Positions 23,200 to 33,623 of a stretch of 64,000 nt of DNA are shown here, in pieces (within the stretch, counting starts at the first letter, position 1; each line of letters opens with the position of its first letter). The DNA lies in NCBI GenBank assembly GCA_025526995.1, contig JAHLKG010000003.1, positions 806,001 to 870,000 of the forward strand, read 5' to 3'. A model generated the notes under the pieces. The model was not told the origin of the DNA, made no database searches, and saw only the letters and a program-made list of their open reading frames with translations. Source of the stretch: Powellomyces hirtus (Eukaryota > Chytridiomycota > Chytridiomycetes > Spizellomycetales > Powellomycetaceae). The position numbers were made by a program, and so were the translations under genes.

Positions 23200-23585
23200 C
23201 ACGTGCATCCACGGATGGTGTTCGGGCCTCCGTAACGCGGGCGTTGAGTGAGAAGTGTGAAACCCTAAAACCATGAATCCTGACTGTGCCACACCCGTTA
23301 AACGTTCCATTTGGGTCGAATGACAAATCGGTGGGCGCGACGCGTTTGCTCATGAACAGTGAGACCGTCAATCGGCGCACGTGTGTGTGGTAAAGCTGGT
23401 AGCCAAAAGGACATGGTCTTTAGGACACGTTGGGGGGGGGGGGGGGGGGGGGGGAGGGGGCACAAAACCAAATCTAACGACGGAGGAGCTAGGGCGCGAC
23501 GGGGAGTATGCATCATTATATTTGTATGCACAAGCGCATGTGGACAGTGGACTATTTAGCGCCAGCACGCAGCCAGACACACGTG
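23200..23585. promoter_or_regulatory. Cluster of three CACGTG E-boxes upstream of the phosphate permease
   Basis: CACGTG occurs at 23200-23205, 23378-23383 and 23580-23585, that is 555, 377 and 175 bases upstream of the permease ATG. A 6-base palindrome is expected about once per 4.1 kb by chance. In yeast and Neurospora, CACGTG is the core site for the bHLH phosphate regulators Pho4 and NUC-1 in front of phosphate transporter genes. Binding here is inferred. Confidence 0.55.
23432..23460 (+). repeat. Homopolymer G run (G23-A-G5)
   Basis: Twenty-three consecutive G, one A, then five more G on the plus strand, about 295 bases before the permease ATG. It could fold as a G-quadruplex or affect nucleosome placement; such a run is also prone to length errors in sequencing. 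Confidence 0.9.
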
Positions 23586-23665
23586 CTATGATTGCCTAGG
23601 CAATTTAGTCCAGGAAAAACATCTATTTAGAGCAGGACGGTCTGGTCGAAAGCCCGCCTATTTAG
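23552..23665 (+). promoter_or_regulatory. Three direct copies of CTATTTAG near the permease start
   Basis: Identical octamers at 23552-23559, 23623-23630 and 23658-23665, all in the same orientation, with a related CAATTTAG at 23601-23608. The sequence is close to MADS-box (MEF2-type CTA-A/T-TAG) sites and could also act as TATA-like core elements. The copies are certain; the role is not known. Confidence 0.45.
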
Positions 23666-23754
23666 CGAGCACTTCTGCAGCTCCTCTCCTCCGTCTCCCA
23701 CCACCCCTACCCACCCTTACCTCATTCCTCACTCCAAGAAGACACTGATTCAAG

Positions 23755-25439
23755 ATGGAGCCCATGACCTATACCTGGTTGTTTGTCCTCGGTCTCATTT
23801 TCGCATTCGCCGATGCGTTCGGAATCGGATCCAACGATGTCGCCAACTCGTTCGCCACATCGGTCGGTTCCCGGTCGTTGACGCTCAAGAAGGCCCTGTC
23901 CATCGCCGTCTTTACCGAGCTTGGTGGAGCCGTGCTTCTCGGCGCTGGCGTCGCAGACACAATCAAAAACAAGATCATCGACCTCAAACTTTTCGCCGAC
24001 AAGCCTGAAGCCCTCATGTTGGCTTTCGTATGCGCCCTCTTCGGTTCCGCGCTCTGGGTCAACGCCGCATCGCGCTTCGGACTCCCGGTCTCGACGACTC
24101 ACTCCATTGTCGGTGCTGTGGCTGGTGTCGGACTCGCGGCTTTCGGGGGTGATGCTGTCTTATGGGGCTGGGCCGGCATGGGCAAGATCATTGCCTCTTG
24201 GTTCATTTCCCCGGTGGTTGCCGGTCTCGTTGCCTCTATCATCTACCTGATCACCAAGTTTGGGGTAAGTCTCCCGCCCGTTACCACAAGAATTCAGTGC
24301 CATAACTTACATGCCGCCCCTCCTTGCTTCAGGTCTTGCGATCTCCGAAAGCCTTGTCCCGCGGTCTTCTGGCTGTCCCGGTCTACATCTTCATCACTCT
24401 CTTCGTCTGCATCCTCTACATCGTCCTCAAGGGAGGAAAGTCAAAGCAGCTTTCCAAGAACATGGGAATCGCCATCGGAGTGGCGGCTGGAGTCGGTGGT
24501 GCAGTTGCCATTTGGGCGATCATCTTCTACGTTTCCTGGTTGCGCCGTCTACTCGTGAACGAGGAGAACATGCGATGGTACCACGTCTTCTACACTCCCT
24601 TTGTGCCAACGCAGCCCAAGGATGAAAACTTTGGGAACCACCTGGACAGCGTGTACCGCGATCATGCTACAGGCCCCGCCGAAGGGCCCAAGGTTGCCGA
24701 CCCCGAAACAGGCAAGGTTAACCACTCTGCTTCACTCGAAACCATCGACGCCAACCCGGCACAGGCCACTTCACCCCTGGCCGTCATTGACGAAAAGTCC
24801 AAACGCGGCATGTTCGGTTCGATCAAGGATATGCTCATGGACAACGTCAACCGCGACGTTGTAACCAGTCAGAACGCGAATGTGAAGCATGTCCACGACC
24901 ATGCCGTCAAGTATGAAAGCAAGGTCGAATACCTGTACGCATTTGTCCAAACGCTCACGGCATCTTTTGCCTCATTCGCTCACGGATCCAACGATGTCGC
25001 CAATGCCGTCGGACCCCTCGCCGCTATCTACGCCATCTGGGACTCTGGCATTTTGCCCAAGTCCAATGTTGATGTACCCATATGGATTTTGTTCTTTGGT
25101 GGTGTGGCGATCGACCTGGGCTTCCTCTTCTGCGGCTGGAGAGTCATGCGCAACCTCGGAAACAACATTACCTACCACTCTCCATCGCGTGGGTTCTCGA
25201 TGGAGCTTGGTGCGGCGATCACGGTCATTTCAGCCTCATACATCAACTTGCCCGTATCGACCACCCACTGCATAACAGGAGCTACCGCGTTCGTCGGACT
25301 CTGCAACGGCAGCGCCAAGGCGGTGAACTGGAAAGTTTTGGCCTGGTGCTTCGGTGGATGGATCGTCACGGTACCGGTCGCGGGTCTCGTCTCTGGTGGT
25401 CTTTTCGCCCTCTTGTCAAATGCACCCAAGTTATACTGA
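23755..25439 (+). CDS. PHO89: PiT-family phosphate permease (PHO89/PHO-4 type), 538 aa
   Basis: Plasma-membrane inorganic phosphate transporter, Na+ or H+ coupled. Exons 23755-24264 and 24333-25439 total 539 codons. Both halves carry the PiT signature: GIGSNDVANSFATSVGSRSL near residue 23 and HGSNDVANAVGPLAAIYAIW in the second half. Each half also has the paired motif (GLPVSTTHSIVGAVAG; NLPVSTTHCITGATAF). A large polar loop between the halves (about residues 275-380) holds many Asp, Ser and Lys residues and is cytosolic in relatives. About ten hydrophobic segments are evident. The single intron follows the first half. The gene sits downstream of an E-box cluster and upstream of an E-box-type bHLH factor, which suggests phosphate-responsive control. 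Confidence 0.96.
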
Positions 25440-26380
25440 TCGGGGCGGCCTCATGCACATGCACACTACTAGATAGCCCCGTAGTGGTTTAATAGATATT
25501 GTTGTCATGTGAGAGTTAATACACATCTCCTTTTTGTTGCTGGAATCAAAATGTCCCTTGTGTGTCGGCCAATAAGGCAGCCAGACTACTTGGAGTCGGT
25601 GCACTGTCACCACCACTCACATCTTTTCTTTTTCAACGCCGCAAACCCATCACCAACCATGACACTCGAGCATGGAACTGTCCCGCATGTTGCAGTCTGT
25701 GCCTTCATCATGAGATATCGATAGCAAGAGGCCCGAGTCCGTCTGCCCTATAGTTGTGTCCACACGCTCTGTACAAGTACGCTCTTGTAGTAATCCTTCT
25801 GCCATTTCCCAAATGATGACTGACGTACATTTGCATGTCTCCCTGACTGCGCCTTCATGATGTAGACAGAGGCGCCTACCGTGCCCACGGTGCAAGTTGG
25901 TCGGCGCCAGTGTTTTTCGGTTTCATTGCCGAGATGTCGGAATAGTTGGAGCTGTTTTCAGACTCGTACGACGTGTGTAACAGTCAGGCTTAGATGGTAC
26001 ATTCCATGAATCCTATATCTGGCCCACATGCAATCGTTCCATTAACTAATAACTATTAGTTCATTTCCGTCGCGAAAACAACGTGCATGGCGTCCATCTT
26101 TCTATCTCTCCCTCATTCATTCACATCACATCACATCAGTTGCCGTTATCGATAGTTTGGACTCACCATACGGGATTGTTTCGTGCAAATCACCCTGTCT
26201 GTCTGGATCCCGACTGGCAAGAGAACTTTACACCTCGTGCGTCGAGTTCAACCGGGAGAGACCTTTTTTTTGGGGGGGTTGTGTTTTGTTTGGGAACAAC
26301 ACACTTCTGTCCCCCGCTCACACCGCTATTGTGCTAGCCTCTCATTCCCTGCTGACGCTCGCTGTCAACCTCAGGCCGGA
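25440..26380. other. Intergenic region between permease and bHLH gene
   Basis: 940 bases with no supported gene. A T8G7 run lies near 26266-26280. It holds the 3' end of the permease and the promoter and leader of the bHLH gene. Confidence 0.5.
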
Positions 26381-28634
26381 ATGGCTGCCCCAAACGCCAC
26401 TGCCACAACTCAGACTGACGACCTGGAGGTGTTTCTTAACGACCTGGGCAACCAGCTCTCGCCAGGTGTACAACAGCAGCAGCATCAGCAGCAGTTCGAC
26501 TTTCACCACCAGCAGCAGTACGAGCTACAACAACACCACCAGCAGGCACATCTTCAGGACATGCACATGCGGCAACAGCAGCAAACGCAGTTTGCCCCGG
26601 CAGACATCTTTATGGGCGACCAGCAGCAGCATTTCAGTTTGGACGGAGCTCAGCAGCAGCAGGAGCAACAGGTCGACCAACACCAACACCAGCGGCAACA
26701 CCAGCAACAACAACACCAGCAGCACCGGCTATATCAACACCCGCAACCGCAACCACACCAGCAGCAGCAGCAGCACGACACAAGGCAATGGGCCATTCCG
26801 TTACCCCTGTCTCAACCGCAAGAGAGCAGTCAGCCTCAACAGCATCAAGCGGTACCTATGGATACAGTCGGCGGCACCAGCAACCAACAGGTGGACTCCA
26901 TGTTCAACAATCAGTCCTTCCAACAGTTTCGCCAAAGTTCCCTTGACTACAACAATCTCATATCGCCATACATAACGGGTGATATGACAGCTCTCATGCA
27001 GCAAGACGAATTGGACGTGAGTGATGGTTGCTGTTCAAACAATTACAAAGTCCAAGACTGCTCCATTGACTAACAATCTGTGTTCCCCAAATGTTCCAGC
27101 TTCTCTTGACGCCGCTGATATCGCCGGCAATGACACCAGGAGTCGATTTTCAGCAACTCTCGCTAAGCCAGTTGAACGAGAATTTTAGCCCATTGACATC
27201 TCCCGCTCTGCGACCGCAGGAAGCTCTCGATTACTCCACAGCATTCATGAACACTTTCTCCAGCCTTGATGAAAGCACCAACGCAAACGAAAATCACACC
27301 ATCCCCTCCACTCAACATTCAATATCACCATCATCATCGATCCCATACACTCAGTCACCGGGCCTTCATCCAATTTCAAACAGCGCCACAAACCTGGGAA
27401 TTGCAGTACAATCGCCGGCGATGACACCATTGCATAATCCACTCCGCACATCGCTTGTCGGGCTCTCACCAGCCTTGATGCCCATTGAGATGACACGAAC
27501 ACCTTCTTCAGCTGGCAGCGGGTCTGGGCCACGCCGCAGAGAATCGCTGCAGTCTCCATTACTCTCAGCCCTGCGCGATAAGACAAAAAAGATGCCTCTC
27601 TCCTCGCCTTACGTCGTCCCTCGAAGGAAGTCAGGCGTACTGATTTCTCCCGCTCTGATGCCGATGCCCAATGCCCGCAGCATACGCAGCAGCAAATCGC
27701 CCGACACAGTAGCTATGCCAAATACGGTGGCCACGACGACCCCACCCTCAACGATAGAAACTGGTCCAGTATTCAAGGAACCGTACCAAATAAAAATCAA
27801 AAAGTCTGTGCCATCGCCATCTTCATCAGTATCTTCTTCAGCAATGCCTCCTTCTCTGATCGAAGCCGTAACATCTGCCCTTCTCACATCGCCGCCGTGT
27901 GCGCCACAAGGCAGCAGATCGTCACTGGCTCCCATCACTCCTGCTCAGCTGATGCAACTTGACAATGCACATTTGTCGTCGAATGATACTCCCGTTTCGA
28001 TACAACCGGCATCAGGGCAAAGTCTTATCTCCCCGCCTCTGAAGCCCTTACTTCCAAACGGTACGCGAAACTCCCGGTTCCCATTGTTGATGACTCATTA
28101 TTTAGTCTTTTCTTTTCATTTGGTAGGCGCCAACAAGAACAAGGACGCGGCCATTCGCCTCACAGAAAAAAGCAATTATCAAAACATGCGAGAGGGAAAC
28201 ACTGAGTAAGCTTTCTGCTGGATGAACCCGCTTTATGCTCGATAGTTGCTACAATCTTATTCGCTACTCTCTCTTAGAACGATTGGGTTGAACTACGACG
28301 GCGATGTCACTACCACTGTCGAAGCGAAACGTGATTGTCACAAACAGGCCGAACAACGGCGACGGGACTCGTTGAAACAATGTTTTGAAGAGCTGCGAAC
28401 AATGCTGCCGCCGATTGAAGACAAGAATCCAAGCAAAGTGCTCGTACTGAAGAAATGTAAGAATCCGCGCCGCGCGCATCGCCGGTATTTCTCCATCATG
28501 ACATTTGGGGATGCTAACGATTTCACTTTGTTGTTTTAGCCTGCGAGTACATCCATGAGCTCCAGAACAGAGAAAAAGACACGGCTGCTCTGCTAGAGAA
28601 GCTTCGAAAGCAATTGGCAGCTCGTGAAGGATGA
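26381..28634 (+). CDS. Glutamine-rich bHLH transcription factor, 649 aa
   Basis: Exons 26381-27016, 27100-28060, 28127-28205, 28278-28456 and 28540-28634 total 650 codons. Residues about 25-165 are Gln/His-rich, with many CAG/CAA runs. The middle (about 213-530) is Ser/Pro-rich with repeated SPAL/SPAM motifs such as LISPAMTPG and LISPALMPM. The C-terminus is a bHLH domain: basic region HKQAEQRRRDSLKQ, helix 1, loop PPIEDKNPSK, helix 2 KKSCEYIHELQ, then a short leucine-rich extension. The basic region has H, E and R at the three positions that define class B (CACGTG-binding) bHLH proteins. It resembles Pho4/NUC-1 and Myc/Max-type factors in that region only. Intron positions within bHLH are GT-AG and phase-matched. 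Target genes are inferred. Confidence 0.9.
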
Positions 28635-28923
28635 AAGATTTCCCGGAAAGAACTTGCAACAAATCCCTCAAAAAATGGTCGTTTTAGGTGAACAGATACA
28701 CTTTTAATGGTGCCTCCATAGATACCCTAGCATGAATGTGTCGCTTCGCGCGTTTGGCATCGAGGACTGAGCAATCCGAGATGACCGTGTATTCATCCCC
28801 TTATGTTCGAGACGCTCCCCGTGAAAGTAATATATAAATCGAGAGTTTGCATTGCAGTAAAAAATTGCTGATCCTGAGTTCTTGCAGATTAGGTTTCTTT
28901 TTTTTTCTTTTTGGTAAGTCTCT

Positions 28924-29956
28924 CTATTTCTTGGCTGGCTCCTCTGCGCCGCTGTTCATCAAGAACATGACCATCACGGGGATGATGTAGAACCTGGCGC
29001 AATAGAAAGGTGTCAGATGATTTTGCATACATGAACGAACAAGCGTATACCACGCGCTCACCAATATTTCTGCAAAAAGGTCTGCTCCGCCGGCGGTTTG
29101 CCGTCTGGAGTTGTAACCACAATTTGCTCAAGCTTTGGTCTGTAAAGCAATTTTGTGGTTAGACAAGCAGGCTCACATGTGCTTTACGTGTTCAAAAGCA
29201 AAAGTACCTCGCTCCAGCAAGTGCCGTTTCCGTAAACACTTGCGTTTTAGGTGTTCGAGGAAGTTGCTATGTGCGGAGCAACAGTGAGTTATCTGGCACC
29301 CTTCAACATGCGTAAACTTCTACCAACCTTCTTTTTTGGGATATCACAGGATGTTGCGGAAACCAGGTAATCCAAATGCCATGGCACACCTACAGGCAAT
29401 TGGCGCGCATAAGCAACTCAGCGGTCATTAGTCGATCATCACCCCGTTGCCGTACCCTTGGAATCCAAATGCAGAGTCATTTGCTCTTGGTATCCGGAAG
29501 CCTTCAACATACACTGCAAAACCCAAAAACCATTCATCAGAACCAGTGCATAGAGAATATATCATGGCCCCATAATCTCATCGCATCCATACCAACGGCA
29601 CCGCGGCAGTCAACCTAACACCGTTTCCCTCCACGTAAACTCTGTACAAGCCATCGTCGTCCGCGGAATCCACGGCGCCGGCAGCTGCGGCACCTGGAAT
29701 GTATTTGTTGGCGCTGCGTTTTGGGGATGCTGGATCGTAAATAAGGCTTCCACGTGGAGTTGGTTTCGCGGAGCCCAGGCTATGCGAGACGGAGAGCTAT
29801 CGGGCAACATTTGCGTGTCGACGAGAAGATATCAACATTTCCGAGCTGCCACAGGATACATTTCTTTTGCTTTCGTACCTCTATGGGCTCTGCGACGGAC
29901 GCAGCGAATCCGCAGGCCAACAGGACGGCTGATATCAGTATAGACGGCAGTTGCAT
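28924..29956 (-). CDS. EMC10: ER membrane protein complex subunit 10 (EMC10), 202 aa
   Basis: Lumenal subunit of the EMC, which inserts membrane proteins into the ER. Seven minus-strand exons (29956-29879, 29796-29593, 29513-29456, 29389-29328, 29266-29208, 29139-29062, 28993-28924) give 203 codons. The N-terminus MQLPSILISAVLLACGFAAS is a signal peptide. A core follows with RGSLIYDP, LYRVYVEGNGVRLTAAVPLC, MLKASGYQEQMTLHLDSKG and VPWHLDYLVS. The C-terminus FLQKYWFYIIPVMVMFLMNS followed by GAEEPAKK is the family's membrane anchor and tail. Every junction restores the conserved frame. It shares a 217-bp divergent promoter with an F-box gene. Confidence 0.9.
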
Positions 29957-30173
29957 TTTTCTAAGATTTTCTGTGGTGAGCCTCTCTATTACCGTAGCTG
30001 AAGGTTGAATGGCAAGAATGAGCGGCGCGCACGGTCATAATGCAGTCACGTGAGGAACGCCTTGCCATGTCCCCCCTTTCCCTCAACGTTCTTTCCTTTT
30101 CGTCTCCATTCCATTCCAACTTGACCAGATATATACATTGCTATCTTCCCCTTTTGGTTCGGATACTTCATTG
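29957..30173. promoter_or_regulatory. Short divergent promoter between EMC10 and F-box gene
   Basis: 217 bases separate the two start codons. A CACGTG site lies near 30046. No other element is clear. Confidence 0.4.
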
Positions 30174-31316
30174 ATGATATCGTTGCCGTGGGCGCTGGCC
30201 GCTGCTCTGAAAAACGAGCTGGGCATCGATCTGACATGGATATTTGGCGGTGGAACGAGCACTGCTGACTCGTGGTTGGATCCCTGTAAAGAGGCAGCCG
30301 GTTTGCCTCTACCTTCTGTGGAAGTGGACAGCTCCTCATATGACGAAGATGACGAGATCACGGTGGTGACTTCCAGCGAGTCTATCGAGTGGTTTGACTG
30401 TGACGATGGGGTATGTTATATGGCGTTGTCCAACTCGCCTTTGCCGCACGCAATGTTGACCCGCTGGTTCCACTTCGTATAGAACATTACTTTCCAAGAT
30501 CTCCTCGAACACTCTGACATTCTTGTTCGTCTGCTTGACTATCTTCCCAAACTGAAGTACCTGTCCGCACAGACCTGGTACCACACACTGAACCGACTCC
30601 CAATCGACGCCGCACACGCGCCTTACACGCGCAAGTTGATGCTTCACCCGCCCGAAACCAACAACATATGGATCGGCGACATTGGCGATGTCCTCACCCA
30701 TTCTCCGTTCCTCACCACTCTTCACATCGCTGGGACTAGCGGATGCGTCAGTAACCTACTGGCCAAGATGCTCATGGATTCGTGTCCGCTGTTGACCGAC
30801 CTCGGAGTGTCGCTGTCCGATGCCATCACACACGGCTTCTTGCGCAGTCTGCGGTTGCGGCATCTGGTTAAATTGACCTTGAAAGACCTTCCTGGCCTTC
30901 CTGCACAAACCGCGCTTGTGCTTGCACTGGAAAACCACCCCCAATTGGAGTCCCTCTTCATCCTCAACCTCCCCGCTAGCGGGGAACAGCCGTACCCAAC
31001 GCAAACACCCGTAACCCACTCGCGTCTGCAACTACTTGACGTTTCGCAATCCGCTATCTCGACAACTCTCATCCCCTCATTCACGCCCAATCTACGGACC
31101 CTGTGCATCAGAAGAATGCCGTGGCAGATCAATCTTCCCCCGATAGTTACAGCATTTCCCAACCTCACGCTCGTTGATGCGAGAGGCTCTAGAGGACACA
31201 TGGCTTCTCATCGAGAATCTTGTACGGTTCTAATGGACCCGGACGCGGAACCTGAGGCCAAAGCGCGTCCCGCGGGCGGCATCACCACCCGGCTTGTAAG
31301 AGCCTTCACTATGTAG
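30174..31316 (+). CDS. F-box/LRR-like protein, 356 aa
   Basis: Exons 30174-30410 and 30483-31316 give 357 codons. The N-terminal 80 residues include an acidic Ser-rich stretch (SSYDEDDEITVVTSSES). Across the splice site comes an F-box-like helix set (LLEHSDILVRLLDYLPKLKY followed by LSAQTWYHTL). The rest has irregular leucine-rich repeats (LTDLGVSLSDAITHGFLRSL, LESLFILNLP, LQLLDVSQSAISTTLIPSF) of the RNI-like type common in fungal F-box proteins. The likely role is a substrate receptor of an SCF ubiquitin ligase; no substrate can be guessed. The ATG at 30174 was preferred over upstream non-ATG starts. Confidence 0.75.
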
Positions 31317-32208
31317 ATCTTGAGAAACTCATCCACCTCGTCCCATCATTCTCTAGACCCCCTACGGTTCTCCTGTTACCTTTTTTTTTGGATATTCTCT
31401 GTTGTTTATTGTATAGTCCCTGTTTTTATGTATATTGTCGGGTTGGGTTTTGGAAAGAGACTTGTACTGAAAAAGTCGCTGCACTTATTGGACTTGCTGC
31501 GCACATTGACAGTTACCTATTTATCGCATGTCCGTGATTTAGTGCGACTTGAGCTTTGGGCCGTAGTGTCGTGAGTGTCCATCATATCTCTACGGAAGTC
31601 CATGCAAATGCTGATAGGCTGACTTCCGTTGCATGTATTCAGATTTGCGGTTTATGGTCTCTTCACGGCGTACTCGCAGCTGCTAAATACTGGGAAACTT
31701 ACGGAATTCCCGGGAGGATATGGCTTCGCCTGAATCCGTCGTCGTCACCTTCCGGAAAGAAATTCTGCGAAACTCTCTATCTCACCGACTGACGCTACTA
31801 TATAGCACCTAGGACAATACATGAGTGCTATGCATAACAGATACAAAGAGAATACGATGTCTATTACTGAAAGAGACCACCATGTTTGAACCGACCATTC
31901 GCGACATCAAAGATGTGATCCGCAAATTGATGGAACTTTATGAGGACCGAATAGACCATTGGGAAGACGACCAGATACGACCACTAGCCGCCATCATGGA
32001 ACCTTTCGAAATGTTAGAGGAGTGGGTCAAGGGTAGTGAAAATCGTGGCTCTCTGTATCTTTATGCCACCACCTGCATCTGACGAAGACGTGTTCATGGC
32101 CTAGCCACAACGTTGCATGGAATTGCAACTTCGGTTGACGTCAATGTTAACGTCCCAGATTGCCCTACAACTGCACTGGGTTCACGTCGCCCCGACAGTA
32201 GTCGTCGT
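31317..32208. other. Gene-poor region
   Basis: 890 bases with only short frames. The best, 31882-32082 (+), codes for 66 aa starting MFEPTIRDIKDVIRKLMELY and is acidic, helical and unrecognised. It may be a small gene or a remnant. The degraded fibre-like fragment begins directly to the right. Confidence 0.35.
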
Positions 32209-32788
32209 CTATATAGTCCCCGTTCCAGGGATCACGACATTGCCATCGCCATTCACACTAAGCGAAGGTCGGCCCCATAGTCCCAATGCTACAGAATTGT
32301 TTGCCGAACCGGCGCCCGCATAACTGAAGAGGTTCGAGCGGTTTGGTACGCAGCTCCATCAACTCCCAGTTGCAGGCCCGTGACAAGTCCTGCTGCTAAC
32401 TCCGAATGCGTAATGTTGAACGGAATACTGACACCAGAATCCGCAACGTTCAAAATCAATCGCCCCGAAACCGTCAAGGTCTTGGAGATACCCACGTCTC
32501 CAGACGATCCCACGATCAAACTACTGGCCGCATTTGGTGTCCCCAAACGAAGATTGTCCCACACCTTGCGTATGATCTGATCCCCAACTCGCAGGATACT
32601 AAAAACATCATCCAGCGCGATGGCGTGGAATGTATCCATCAGATATACATGAGAAGGTATATTGCTGTGTCCACGGTGTTGAGTTTATGACCTGAGAGAA
32701 CGGTACTGCCGTAGGTGTTGAGAGAAGATCTTTTGAAGGTTGAGACACGCGTCGCTGCATTCTTCGTCCCGGTGTTTGAAGTCGCCAT
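32209..32788 (-). pseudogene. Degraded fragment resembling viral or phage-type fibre proteins
   Basis: On the minus strand, frame by frame: a start-like segment MATSNTGTKNAATRVSTFKR (32788), then after a frame change RVGDQIIRKVWDNLRLGTPN and AASSLIVGSSGDVGISKTLT (about 32590-32500), HSELAAGLVTGLQLGVDGAA, and after a second change SANNSVALGLWGRPSLSVNG DGNVVIPG up to a stop at 32209. Repeats of the kind SSLIVGSSGDVGIS and PSLSVNGDGNVVI are typical of tail-fibre and related surface proteins of phages and large DNA viruses of algae and protists, often paired with an S74-type chaperone. None is seen here. At least two frame changes lack plausible introns, so I call it a pseudogene. The family match is from pattern recognition only. 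Confidence 0.5.
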
Positions 32789-33560
32789 GAGTGCTCCCAT
32801 CAAGCCATTTACGTACGCGCCAGAACTCGACCCGTTGGACTGGGATCAAGTCAGTGCCAGAACTGCTAAGGCAGAGAAACACAAGCACTGGAAATGAGCT
32901 GACGTGGGTATTTTGGTATTCCTTCTCAGAGCGTGTCTGCCATCCAGAATGAGAGGTGGGAAGAGTTTTCTCGTCAAGAGCAAGGTCTGTTTTCGAGAAG
33001 GAGTGCTTCGATGGCTGATGCATCTTTGCACACCAATTACTGAGTCCCTTGAGCAGTGTTGAAAAATTACATCAAATGGAGGGACGAAGTGTTGGAAACT
33101 TACGTGACCGCGGCTGGTAATATTCCACTTTTGCGTCCGTCAAACGGGCCTGCGCCGTTGGCGATGAAGGCAGCGAGGCCCGAACTCAAAGATTGCGCAT
33201 CATATAGATCAACTCAAAGTGGAGATATTTGGGTACGAAGCCTTCACCGACGAATCATCAGGCAAAATCTACGCCCGTTCGCCTGCCGACCCGTCACAAA
33301 TTCGGGACAAGGTGCTGAGGACGAACGTCTATCCCTACTACACTAAGCCTCCAGGGCAGATCACGCATTCAGTGCTGTGGTACCGAGACGAAATGACGGC
33401 CGACGAGATCAACGCTCTTCTGTTGGAGCGATTGCCGGGCAATCAATTCGTCTTTTGGATTAATCCTCCGCATCGCAGAACTATCCCGGAAATAAATCAC
33501 TGCCATGTATTGTACCGAAAGACGGCGGCACAAGCACAGATAATTTCCAAAGACAGATAG
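32787..33560 (+). CDS. DUF3605 family protein, 186 aa
   Basis: Exons 32787-32849, 32930-32984, 33057-33116 and 33178-33560 give 187 codons. The first intron starts at GTCAGT; choosing it removes an in-frame TGA that would otherwise end the protein at 32897. The C-terminal part is highly typical of this fungal family: HHIDQLKVEIFGYEAF, then LPGNQFVFWINPPHRRTIPE followed by INHCHVLYRK. Function of the family is unknown. Its ATG overlaps the ATG of the antisense fibre-like fragment by two bases, so the fragment occupies its promoter. It ends 63 bases from the convergent creC-like gene. Confidence 0.85.
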
Positions 33561-33623
33561 AAGAAAAACGTGCACAACTATCTATTCTACTCATATTTAT
33601 ACTTTATCTACAAAGAGACATGA

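Larger units (their letters stand above)
22415..23754. other. Long upstream region of the phosphate permease
   Basis: 1.3 kb without a supported gene. It contains three CACGTG sites, a G23 run and three copies of CTATTTAG, each listed separately. The leader just before the ATG is C/T-rich. Confidence 0.6.

Noticed and set aside
31882..32082. 66-aa acidic ORF as a gene
   Set aside because: It has no splice-supported continuation and no family resemblance I can defend. It is noted only inside the gene-poor region.
32850..32900. Premature stop (TGA) in the DUF3605 gene
   Set aside because: Taking the GTCAGT donor at 32850 and the acceptor ending at 32929 removes the stop and restores a phase-matched frame, so the gene is intact.
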